DNA of 64,000 bases from Bordetella parapertussis (GTDB taxonomy: Bacteria; Pseudomonadota; Gammaproteobacteria; Burkholderiales; SG8-41): assembly GCA_945861275.1 (NCBI GenBank), contig CAMATZ010000021.1, positions 1 through 64,000 on the forward strand, read 5' to 3'. The stretch's first letter is position 1. Every line of letters starts with the position of its first letter. Shown piece after piece: positions 39,008-46,683 of this stretch. The position numbers and the translations under genes were made by a program. Below the pieces are notes generated by a model. The model was not told the DNA's origin and searched no databases. It saw nothing but the letters and a program-made list of their open reading frames with translations.

Positions 39008-39859
39008 ATGACGGCACAAATCATCGACGGCGCTGCGCTCGCAAAACAAAAAATAATTGAATTAAAACAGATAGTTACTGAACTTATTGCACGGGGAATT
39101 TATCCCGGCCTGGCGACCGTGCAAGTGGGCGATGATGCGGCATCGCGCATATACGTGCGTAACAAGGTGCGCGCCTGCACTGAAGCGGGCGTGAGTTCCG
39201 TGCATCACGACTTGCCGGGCAGCAGCACCGAAGGCGACGTGCTGCAACTGCTCAATCAGCTGAATCGCGACCCCAAGGTACACGGCATTATTGTGCAATT
39301 GCCGGTGCCCAGGCATCTGGATGCGCGGCGTTTGTCACAGGCGATTGCGGTGGCGAAAGATGTTGACGGCTTCAACTGGCAAAATCTCGGCGCATTGGTG
39401 GAAGGCGCGCCGGGCATGTTGCCCTGCACCCCGCGGGCAACGATGGTGATGCTGGACAGCGCAAAAATTCCGCTTGAGGGCCGTCATGCCGTGGTGGTGG
39501 GGCGCAGCAACATAGTCGGCAAGCCGGTGGCGCTGTTGCTGATCGGGCGCGGGGCGACGGTAACGGTATGCAATTCGCGCACGCCGGACCTGGGCGCGGT
39601 GACACGTCAGGCCGACATACTGGTGGTGGCCACCGGCAAGGCCGGATTGGTCACCCGCGCGATGGTAAAACCTGGCGTTGTGGTGATTGATGTCGGCATC
39701 AATCGTTTGCCAAGTGGCAAGATCGTTGGCGATGTGGCATTTGATGAAGTGAAAGAAATCGCCGGCTGGATCACGCCGGTGCCGGGCGGTGTGGGGCCGA
39801 TGACGGTGGCGATGCTGGTTGAAAATACCGTCAACGCCGCTGCGCGCGCGGCAGGCTGA
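39008..39859 (+). CDS. folD: Bifunctional methylenetetrahydrofolate dehydrogenase / cyclohydrolase
   Basis: FolD converts 5,10-methylene-THF to 10-formyl-THF with NADP. The 283-residue protein has the catalytic YVRNKVRACTEAG segment (Lys), VHGIIVQLPVPRHL, the DVDGF segment, and the dinucleotide-binding VVGRSNIVGKPVALLL. It ends with PVPGGVGPMTVAML. It is 9 bp after ftsB and may be the last gene of the pyrG operon. Confidence 0.97.
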   Translation: MTAQIIDGAALAKQKIIELKQIVTELIARGIYPGLATVQVGDDAASRIYVRNKVRACTEAGVSSVHHDLPGSSTEGDVLQLLNQLNRDPKVHGIIVQLPVPRHLDARRLSQAIAVAKDVDGFNWQNLGALVEGAPGMLPCTPRATMVMLDSAKIPLEGRHAVVVGRSNIVGKPVALLLIGRGATVTVCNSRTPDLGAVTRQADILVVATGKAGLVTRAMVKPGVVVIDVGINRLPSGKIVGDVAFDEVKEIAGWITPVPGGVGPMTVAMLVENTVNAAARAAG

Positions 39860-39860
39860 A

Positions 39861-40001
39861 TCAACAGTAAAACGCGTTCGCGAAATTGAACAGCATTTCC
39901 GTGTTCAGGTAGCCGCGAAATCCCATAAAGCACAGCACGCCCACGATCAAGGCCATCACGGCCCAGATCAGCGCGCGGCATGTTTGCGACATGTGCATCA
40001 T
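39861..40001 (-). CDS. Small single-span membrane protein
   Basis: From the ATG at 40001 (or 39998) the product is about 46 residues: a short polar start (MMHMSQTCR), one hydrophobic segment (ALIWAVMALIVGVLCFMGF), and the polar end RGYLNTEMLFNFANAFYC. The Y-L-x-x-E-M-L-x-N-F-x-N-x-F-Y-C end looks constrained, which favours a real gene. The longer open frame upstream (to 40229) looks like noncoding sequence. Function unknown; it is convergent with folD, with one base between stop codons. Confidence 0.5.
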   Translation of the reverse strand: MMHMSQTCRALIWAVMALIVGVLCFMGFRGYLNTEMLFNFANAFYC

Positions 40002-40466
40002 GATTGTGGCTGCAGTTTCCTCGGATTTTCCCGAATTATCGCACGACAGCAATCGTATGCTGCGGCGCAAGCATGCTTGCCCCTTCGCGCGTAACGCCCC
40101 GCTTGGGCGGGAGAAGATACCTCGTTCATTGCTGTAATTTGCGACGCGCACGGTGGCGTCGTTCTCTGTGTTATCGAGCCCGATCCCTGTCTTCGGCAGG
40201 CACTGTGCGATGGCGAAGAATGGTTCCAACTTGTACTAAGCGGCCGCAGTCGCCATGCATTGATGCAGTGCCGTCAGCACTGCATCAGTGCGGAATTGAG
40301 CGCCCGCCATATCGCAGCACCAGACTGTTGTATGGGTATAAGTGTTTGAAACAACATCCGAAAATAAAGCAAAAGCGGCTGGGCTTTAAGTTGGCACGAT
40401 ACCTGCTCATATGAGTGCGTTGATCCCTTAATGACACTACAAGTTATAACAAGTATGGAGGCCGGC
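40002..40466. other. Gene-free leader region of the sulfatase/ABC block
   Basis: I find no gene here. The last 130 bp become AT-richer and probably carry the promoter of the plus-strand ABC operon. A 10-bp palindrome CTCATATGAG (40406-40415) lies 51 bp before the receptor start and could be an operator. GGAGG at 40457-40461 is the ribosome-binding site that sets the receptor start at 40467. Confidence 0.45.
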
Positions 40467-41873
40467 ATGAAACCAGCAATTTGGGTGGCAGCATTTTGTG
40501 TAGCAGCAGGGTCGTTTGCGGCAAGTGCGGCAGAAACTATCCGTGTGGCAATCGGGCACCAGAGCATGTGTACCGACACCTACTCGGGCGGCATCATGGT
40601 CAAGGAACTGAAGCTGCTTGAAAAATACTTGCCAAAGACGGGCAAGTACCAAGGCGCCAAGTACGTGATTGAATGGAAGGACTACGACTCCGGCCCACCC
40701 ATCACCAATATGATGCTCGCCAATAAACTCGACTTTGGCGTCATGGGCGACTATCCACTGCTGGTTAACGGTTCCAAGTTCCAGGAGACCGACAGCCTGC
40801 GCACCCAGTTAGTCTCTATGACTGGCTACAACCTGCACGGATCGGGCAATGCCATCGTGGTTCCCGTGAAGTCCAGCATTTTCAGCTTCGCAGATCTCAA
40901 AGGCAAGAGCGTGTCAGTGCCTGTGGGCAGCGCCGCGTGGGGGATGTTGATTAAGGCCATGCAGGATTTTGGCTTCGGCCAGGACAGCATCGATATCAAG
41001 AACCAGAGCCCGCCGGTGGGCGCCGCCAACATTGCCGAAAACAAGATCGACGGACATGCTGATTTCTGCCCCTGGTCCGAGATCATGGAGTATCGCGGTA
41101 CCGGGCGCAAGGTATACGACGGCAGCGAGGCTGCCGTGCCCTACCTGCACGGCGTGGTAGTACGCAAGGATTACGCCGAGAAGTATCCGGAGGTCGTGGT
41201 GGCCATGATCAAGGCCATAGTCGAGGCGGGCAAGTGGGTAGAGGAAAATCCCGTGCGCGCCGCCGAGATGCTCGAGAAATGGACCGGTGTGGAGAAGGAA
41301 GTGCAGTACCTGTATTTCAGCCGCGGCGGCCATCTCACGCTCGATGCCACGATCAAGCCGAAATGGGTTAGCACACTTAAGTACGACCATGAAGTGCTGA
41401 CCAAGTGGAAAAAAGCCCCGCCGCTTGATGTCGACAAATGGGTCAATGACAAGTACGTGCGTCAGGCCTACAAGGAACTCAAACTCGACTACGACAAGCT
41501 GAGGACCGTTGAGCTCGATCCCCGCGTCGCGGTCAAGAAGCTGGCCCCGGCAGAAGCCTGGCACGCACGCTCTGGCCTCGCATCTTACCCCTCTATCGGC
41601 GACATGCTTAAGGCAGTCAAGACAGCCGAAGCGACGCACCAGAAAATCAACGCAAGCTACGTCTATGACCAGACGACAGGTCTGAAAATTTTCGGCAAAG
41701 TCGCTTTCTTCTCACAGGATGCGAGTGGCGGCCTGATTGCGTTCATGCGCAAGCCGGATGCCGATGCCTACGCCGCCAAGAACCAGGCGAAGGTTATTAC
41801 CTACGCCGAAGCGCTGTCGGGCATCAAGCTCGCCGCGGCCGCGCCGGTGAATCTCGCCGCGAGCGGACGTTAG
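40467..41873 (+). CDS. NitT/TauT-family ABC receptor with a C-terminal extension resembling NosL
   Basis: The periplasmic solute-binding protein of an ABC importer, 468 residues with a signal peptide cleaved near SASAAE. The receptor fold (about 30-330) shows YSGG, MMLANKLDFGVMGDYPLLVNG, VPVGSAAWGMLIKAM and YLHGVVVRKDYAEKYPEVV, as in nitrate/sulfonate receptors. It is about 100-130 residues longer than usual. The extra end (about 400-455) contains VFGKVAFFSQDASGG-like sequence and FMRKPDADAYAAKNQAKVITYAEAL, which looks like the end of NosL copper-binding proteins. That assignment is by eye. Followed 15 bp later by the permease. Confidence 0.82.
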   Translation: MKPAIWVAAFCVAAGSFAASAAETIRVAIGHQSMCTDTYSGGIMVKELKLLEKYLPKTGKYQGAKYVIEWKDYDSGPPITNMMLANKLDFGVMGDYPLLVNGSKFQETDSLRTQLVSMTGYNLHGSGNAIVVPVKSSIFSFADLKGKSVSVPVGSAAWGMLIKAMQDFGFGQDSIDIKNQSPPVGAANIAENKIDGHADFCPWSEIMEYRGTGRKVYDGSEAAVPYLHGVVVRKDYAEKYPEVVVAMIKAIVEAGKWVEENPVRAAEMLEKWTGVEKEVQYLYFSRGGHLTLDATIKPKWVSTLKYDHEVLTKWKKAPPLDVDKWVNDKYVRQAYKELKLDYDKLRTVELDPRVAVKKLAPAEAWHARSGLASYPSIGDMLKAVKTAEATHQKINASYVYDQTTGLKIFGKVAFFSQDASGGLIAFMRKPDADAYAAKNQAKVITYAEALSGIKLAAAAPVNLAASGR

Positions 41874-41888
41874 GACGGCTGGCGCAAA

Positions 41889-42653
41889 ATGCTTGCGCGT
41901 TGGCTACTGCGTATTGCGGCGGTGTTGTTCGCGCTGCTTGCATGGTACCTCGCGTCGACCTCGAAGCTGCACTTCATCGTGCGCTTCGAGAACGTGCCCA
42001 GCCCGGTGGTGGTCGGCAAGACGCTGGTTGCCCTGCTTGCCACCACAAAATTCTACATGCATATATTGGTGAGCATGGAGCGGATACTGATGGGTTTTTC
42101 GATTGCGGCGCTGCTCGGCATTCCGATCGGCCTGCTGATGGGCCGTTCCCGCATGATCTCGGACATGATCATGCCGTATATCGAAATCCTGCGCCCGATC
42201 CCCGCGGTGGCGTGGATTCCGCTGTCGATCCTGCTGTGGCCGACTGAAGAATCCAGCATCATCTACATTACCTTCCTCGGTGCGTTCTTTCCGATCGTAT
42301 TGAACACGATACACGGCGTGGAGCAAACGCCCGAAGTGCTGGTGCGGGCCGCCCAATCGCTGGGCGCGGGTAAGGCCAGTATCTTCTGGTACATCGTGCT
42401 GCCGGGCGCACTGCCCAGTATTGTCACCGGTCTCGCGATAGGCATGGGCGTGGCCTGGTTCTCGCTGCTTGCAGGCGAGATCATCAGCGGACAGTACGGC
42501 ATCGGCTATTTCACCTGGATGTCGTATGGGCTGGTGCAGTATCCCGAGATCATCGTCGGCATGATCGTGATCGGCGTGCTCGGCACGTTCTCTACCCTTC
42601 TGGTACGCAAATCGGCACAGCCGTTCCTGCGCTGGAATGTGAAGGAGCGATAA
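41889..42653 (+). CDS. ABC transporter permease (NitT/TauT family)
   Basis: The 254-residue inner-membrane protein has six spans and the BPD_transp_1 coupling motif VRAAQSLGAGKASIFWYIVLPGALPSIVTGL (EAA loop, near residues 152-182) that contacts the ATPase. Close in style to SsuC/TauC/NrtB. Its ATPase gene is not next to it but 3 kb downstream (45721), after four other genes, which is unusual. AAGGAG inside its 3' end serves the following GTG-started gene. Confidence 0.92.
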   Translation: MLARWLLRIAAVLFALLAWYLASTSKLHFIVRFENVPSPVVVGKTLVALLATTKFYMHILVSMERILMGFSIAALLGIPIGLLMGRSRMISDMIMPYIEILRPIPAVAWIPLSILLWPTEESSIIYITFLGAFFPIVLNTIHGVEQTPEVLVRAAQSLGAGKASIFWYIVLPGALPSIVTGLAIGMGVAWFSLLAGEIISGQYGIGYFTWMSYGLVQYPEIIVGMIVIGVLGTFSTLLVRKSAQPFLRWNVKER

Positions 42654-42655
42654 GC

Positions 42656-43390
42656 GTGCCGCGCGCCCTGTTCGAGGGGATCCGCGCACGGCCCTGGCTG
42701 TGGATCGGCCTCGCGCTCGGTTTTATAGCCGGCTATCACGTCTTGCTGCTGGGCGCGATGGTAGTTCGTTTTGGTCATTGGCCAAATTTCGCCAAGTCCT
42801 ACGATGTGTTCGAGGCTGTGCGGCTGATCATCGCGGGAACGCCGTCCTGGAGCGATGCATTTTCTATCCTGCTGGCCGAACCAATGTTCGACGTAGGCTA
42901 TCTCAGCCCGCAGTGGCGCATTGCCGAATGGAGCCTGATGATCCTGCCACAGCAATTTGCGCAAGTGACTCTGCTGGGATTTCTGGTCGCGACATTCGTG
43001 GTGCTGCTTGTGGTTGGTCGTACCCAGTGCTCAGCGCCGCGCGGCTGGTGGCTTGCTGCCACAGTGGGCGCCGGGATGTCGAGCCTGTGCAGCGCGACGT
43101 TGTTCTGGGTGGTGTGCTGTGCGGCGCCTACCTGGGTGGTGGGCCTTGCGATGCTGGGCATGAGCGTTTCAATCGCCACCGCGCTCGAGCCGGCCGGCGC
43201 ACTGTTAACGGCAATCGGCTTTATCCTGCTGGCTGCGGCAATAGCCGCGCAATTGCGGCGCATAGCCATTGCTTCTGCCGCATCCGGCGCGAATTTAGCA
43301 GCGACAGAACACCTGGCGCACCCGGCTGCAGCACAAACGCCCCATTCCTATATTGCCGGACGCGCTGCACCAGGATTGTCAGGCGGGTAG
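42656..43390 (+). CDS. Unrecognised integral membrane protein in the importer operon
   Basis: The 244-residue product begins at GTG, 3 bp after the permease, with AAGGAG 8 bp upstream. It has spans at about 13-38, 100-125, 135-160 and 165-200, and a hydrophilic 65-residue loop after the first span (FGHWPNFAKSYDVFEAVRL...LSPQWRIAEW). Cysteines cluster in or near spans 2-3 (QCSAP, SLCSATLFWVVCCAAP). No ABC EAA motif is present, so it is not a second permease. Its tight coupling suggests it serves the importer or the SCO/cytochrome genes that follow. Confidence 0.75.
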   Translation: MPRALFEGIRARPWLWIGLALGFIAGYHVLLLGAMVVRFGHWPNFAKSYDVFEAVRLIIAGTPSWSDAFSILLAEPMFDVGYLSPQWRIAEWSLMILPQQFAQVTLLGFLVATFVVLLVVGRTQCSAPRGWWLAATVGAGMSSLCSATLFWVVCCAAPTWVVGLAMLGMSVSIATALEPAGALLTAIGFILLAAAIAAQLRRIAIASAASGANLAATEHLAHPAAAQTPHSYIAGRAAPGLSGG

Positions 43391-43427
43391 CGGTGCTGAC
43401 GTTACGATTTTTCGAGGACGCCCACGC

Positions 43428-44075
43428 GTGAAGGCGCATCTGCTCGCCGCCGCGCTCTTCGCACTTGCTTCGCTGTTCGGCGGCTGCGGGCAGGACAAAA
43501 GCGGGGCAGTGCCTGAACTGCGTGCATTCGACGGGGTTCGCGAGCTGGCGCCATTCAAACTGATAGACCACCGCGGGCAGCCGTTTGACCGCGCGCGGCT
43601 GCTCGGCCACTGGACCTTTCTCACCTTCGGCTACGCCAGTTGCCCGGATATGTGCCCGACCATGCTCGTCAATTTGGCGGAAATGAAGCGCGCGCTGGAC
43701 AGTGATTGGAAAGGTCCGGCGCCGCAGTTCGTGTTCGTGAGCGTGGATCCCGGGCGCGACAGCGTCGAGCTTCTTGCGCAGTATGTGTCAGCATTTAACC
43801 CGCAATTCCTGGGCGCCACGGGCACGCAGGATACGCTGGATCGCATGCACAAGGACTTCGGCGGGGCGCATCGTCTGGGCAAACCAGACGCGGCCCGCAG
43901 CGGATACTATACGGTGGATCATTCGGTGCTGCTGTACGTAATCGACCCCGACGGGCGATTGCATGCGCAAATCGCGCCACCGTTTGATCCTGCGGCGATG
44001 GCGCGCCGGCTCACACGCATCGCGCTGGCCCGCGCCGAGGGCAGCATGCCCGCTTCCGCAACAGGCACACGTTGA
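43428..44075 (+). CDS. SCO1/SenC-family copper-binding lipoprotein
   Basis: The 215-residue product starts at GTG (GAGG upstream) and has a lipobox LFGGC (C20), so it is anchored to the periplasmic face. The thioredoxin-like domain has the Cu-binding C72-x-x-x-C76 in CPDMC and the third ligand His in VDHSV near residue 160. SCO proteins deliver or reduce copper, classically for cytochrome oxidase CuA. No oxidase genes are here, so the client may be another copper protein of this operon. It overlaps the cytochrome gene by 4 bp. Confidence 0.93.
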   Translation: MKAHLLAAALFALASLFGGCGQDKSGAVPELRAFDGVRELAPFKLIDHRGQPFDRARLLGHWTFLTFGYASCPDMCPTMLVNLAEMKRALDSDWKGPAPQFVFVSVDPGRDSVELLAQYVSAFNPQFLGATGTQDTLDRMHKDFGGAHRLGKPDAARSGYYTVDHSVLLYVIDPDGRLHAQIAPPFDPAAMARRLTRIALARAEGSMPASATGTR

Positions 44076-44704
44076 CGACGGTCTTGCGGTGGAGCTTTGC
44101 TGGACTCATCACCGCCCTGTTGGGAGCGGCGGCGCATGCCGACACCATCGATATGAGCGGCTTGCCGCACGAGCGTTGCGCCCGCTGCCACGGACTGGAT
44201 GGCAACAGCGCAATGCCACGTTTCCCGCGCCTGGCCGGGCAGAGTCCGGCCTACGTAAAGAAGCAGCTTGCTGATTTTCGCGGCGGGCGCCGCACCAATG
44301 ACGAAGGCGGGATGAGTGGCATAGCCGATACGTTGAGTGAAGGGGACATCAATGCGGTCGCACTTTACTTTGCCGCGCAGGTTCCCCGCGCGATGGGCGG
44401 TGGCGCCGGGGGTGACATGGCCGATGTGACAATAGGCCGCAGAATTTATTTTAAAGGCAGGCCTGGTGTCGCGGCGTGTGTTGATTGCCACGGCGCGGCG
44501 TTGCTGAGGGCAGCGGGCGCCCCCCTCATTGCTGGCCAGCACGCGGATTACCTGCGCAAGCAACTGCTGGATTTCAAACGCGGTGCGCGGCGCAATGACG
44601 CCGACGGCGTTATGCGTCGCATCGCCGCTACCCTTAGCAGCCATGAGATACGCGCGCTTGCGGCAGCGGTTTCGGGCACTGCCGCGCCGACAGCTGACCG
44701 ATAG
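44072..44704 (+). CDS. Periplasmic dihaem cytochrome c (c4-like)
   Basis: The 210-residue product has a signal peptide (cleavage near AHAD) and two CXXCH haem sites: CARCH at 36-40 and CVDCH at 136-140. Each begins a cytochrome c domain of about 90 residues with RFPRLAGQSPAYVKKQLADFRGGRR / LIAGQHADYLRKQLLDFKRGARR repeats, the c4/c553 pattern. Axial Met residues follow in GGMSGIA and DGVMRRIA. The TTG start overlaps the SCO stop codon, so translation is probably coupled. Confidence 0.9.
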   Translation: MTTVLRWSFAGLITALLGAAAHADTIDMSGLPHERCARCHGLDGNSAMPRFPRLAGQSPAYVKKQLADFRGGRRTNDEGGMSGIADTLSEGDINAVALYFAAQVPRAMGGGAGGDMADVTIGRRIYFKGRPGVAACVDCHGAALLRAAGAPLIAGQHADYLRKQLLDFKRGARRNDADGVMRRIAATLSSHEIRALAAAVSGTAAPTADR

Positions 44705-44881
44705 CAGGTTATTCCGACCGCTGCTGGGGTGCGCCTTAAATCAGTGCGGAGGTTTCAAATCATGCTTCTTAACTGGGCATAAAAGACGTTTAGAAAAACT
44801 GGCGTCTGTAATGGAATTTCATAAGTATCAATAACTTACCATAAGAATGTCGAGACTAAAGTAAGTGGCACACTACTTGCT

Positions 44882-44893
44882 ATTACATGTAAT
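44882..44893. promoter_or_regulatory. Candidate GntR operator, 12-bp palindrome
   Basis: A perfect palindrome ATTACATGTAAT lies 75 bp before the GntR-family gene start in the AT-rich 264-bp gap after the cytochrome gene. A second imperfect pair AAGTA...TACTT (44859-44878) lies just upstream. Regulators of this family usually bind such sites in their own promoter. No second copy was found upstream of the receptor gene. Confidence 0.4.
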
Positions 44894-44968
44894 GTATTGA
44901 AGGGTGACAGTGCCGCCAGGGAACCCCGGGAACACCCTGTGACGTACCAACAATTAACACTGGAAAAT

Positions 44969-45724
44969 ATGGTTAACAGCAAGAAACCCGCCGCTGAAAT
45001 CTTCCAGATGTCGCCGGTTCCGCTGTACACGCAAATCAAGGATCAACTGCGCCGTTCGATTCTCGACGGGACTTACCAGCCGCACCAGCAGATGCCGTCC
45101 GAAAGCGAAACGATGGCGATGTTCAAGGTTAGCCGCATCACCGTGCGCCAGGCCTTAGGCGACTTGCAAAAGGAGGGCCTGATTTTCAAGATACACGGCA
45201 AGGGCACCTTCGTGTCCAAGCCAAAGGCGTTTCAGGATCTCGCGCGCTTGCAGGGGTTCGGCGAAGCGATGTCGCGCATGGGTTACGAGGCCTTCAACCA
45301 GGTCGTCAGCTTCAAGTCCCTCCCGGCGCCCAAGCCGGTCGCCGAGCGCTTGCGTCTGCCGCCACGCAGCCTGGTTGCCGAAATCAAGCGTGTTCGCTTT
45401 CTCAACCGTGAACCGATTTCGCTGGATGTGACTTATCTGCCGAGCGCGATCGGCGAACGCTTGCGCAATGAGGATCTCGCCACTCGCGATATCTTTCTCA
45501 TTCTCGAAAACGACTATGGCATTGTTCTTGGCAACGCCGATATGCAGATCGAGGCCATGCTTGCCGATGCCAGCCTTGCCGTGCCGCTGCGTGTGGAAGA
45601 GGGGACTCCGATTCTGCGCATCGAGCGTCTCACCTTTACCACCGATCAGCAGCCCCTGGATTTTGAATACCTCTACTACCGCGGCGATGCCTTTCAGTAC
45701 CGCATGCGGGTTGAACGCCAATGA
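44969..45724 (+). CDS. GntR-family transcriptional regulator with UTRA ligand domain (HutC subfamily)
   Basis: The 251-residue product has an N-terminal winged helix (about 15-80: PLYTQIKDQLRRSILDGTY, MPSESETMAMFKVSRITVRQALGDLQKEGLI, GKGTFV) and a C-terminal UTRA domain (about 100-245), which senses a small effector. The ATG at 44969 gives the usual short N terminus; the frame also opens at a TTG at 44897. Its stop codon overlaps the ATPase start (ATGA), so the regulator and ATPase are translated together. It probably controls the importer/sulfatase genes. Confidence 0.93.
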   Translation: MVNSKKPAAEIFQMSPVPLYTQIKDQLRRSILDGTYQPHQQMPSESETMAMFKVSRITVRQALGDLQKEGLIFKIHGKGTFVSKPKAFQDLARLQGFGEAMSRMGYEAFNQVVSFKSLPAPKPVAERLRLPPRSLVAEIKRVRFLNREPISLDVTYLPSAIGERLRNEDLATRDIFLILENDYGIVLGNADMQIEAMLADASLAVPLRVEEGTPILRIERLTFTTDQQPLDFEYLYYRGDAFQYRMRVERQ

Positions 45725-46590
45725 GCACGCTCGCAAAGTCAGAACAAGGCCGCGTCGAGATTAATCGTCTCGGCGTCTCTTTTGGGGTCAACGAAGCCAA
45801 GGTTGAGGCGCTCGGCGCCGTTTCGATGCATATCGATGCGGGCGAATTCGTCTCCATCATCGGTCCCTCGGGCTGCGGCAAGTCGACGCTGCTCAACGTC
45901 GTCGCCGGGTTCCTGAAACCCAGCAGTGGTCAGGTCCTGCTCGATCGTAAGCCTATCGACGGCCCGGGCGCCGATCGCGGCGTGGTGTTCCAGCAGTATT
46001 CGCTGTTCCCGTGGATGACGGTGCGCAAGAACGTCGAGTTCGGCCTCAAGATGCAGGGGATGTCGAGTTCCACCCGTGAAACCACGGCGCGTACGCTGCT
46101 GGGATTGGCCGGGCTGCTGTCGTTCGAAAATCATTTTCCGGATCAGTTGTCCGGCGGCATGAAGCAACGCGTTGGTATCGTGCGTGCACTGGCCATCAGC
46201 CCGCAAATGCTGCTGATGGATGAGCCCTTTGGCTCGCTGGATTCACAGACCCGCATCGTGATGCAGCAGATCCTCACCAATATGTGGCAAAAATTCCGCA
46301 TCTCGGTGCTATTCATCACGCATGACATCGACGAGTCGATATTCCTGTCCGACCGCATCTACGTAATGACGGCCCGGCCCGGCCGCATCAAGGCCGAGAT
46401 TCCGGTGCCATTACCACGCCCGCGCACCGCAGAGATGACAACCTCGAAAACGTTCGTTGATCTGACCCAAACGCTGCGCGCCCTGATCCGCGAGGAGAGC
46501 TTGATCGCGATGGGGGGTGAACTCAAGGATGGCGGTCTTGACGGCTTCGGCACCGAGGTCGGGCCGAGCGGCGTCAAGGGCGTTGTGTGA
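45721..46590 (+). CDS. ABC transporter ATP-binding protein (NitT/TauT family)
   Basis: The 289-residue product has Walker A GPSGCGKST, Q-loop VFQQYSLFPW, signature LSGGMKQRVGIVRAL, Walker B LLMDEPFGSLD and switch His ITHDIDES, all as in TauB/SsuB/NrtD. A C-terminal extension of about 40 residues carries the usual RPGRIKAEIPVPLPRPR. It is the energising subunit for the receptor and permease genes at 40.5-42.7 kb, though separated from them. The downstream sulfatase starts 94 bp later. Confidence 0.93.
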   Translation: MSTLAKSEQGRVEINRLGVSFGVNEAKVEALGAVSMHIDAGEFVSIIGPSGCGKSTLLNVVAGFLKPSSGQVLLDRKPIDGPGADRGVVFQQYSLFPWMTVRKNVEFGLKMQGMSSSTRETTARTLLGLAGLLSFENHFPDQLSGGMKQRVGIVRALAISPQMLLMDEPFGSLDSQTRIVMQQILTNMWQKFRISVLFITHDIDESIFLSDRIYVMTARPGRIKAEIPVPLPRPRTAEMTTSKTFVDLTQTLRALIREESLIAMGGELKDGGLDGFGTEVGPSGVKGVV

Positions 46591-46683
46591 TGCGCGTGCC
46601 GCGAAGAACCGCTCCCGTCACGATGGCGATGCTCGACGCAACAACATGTACGTTTATTCTCAACTTCAACCCGGAGGTACTCA

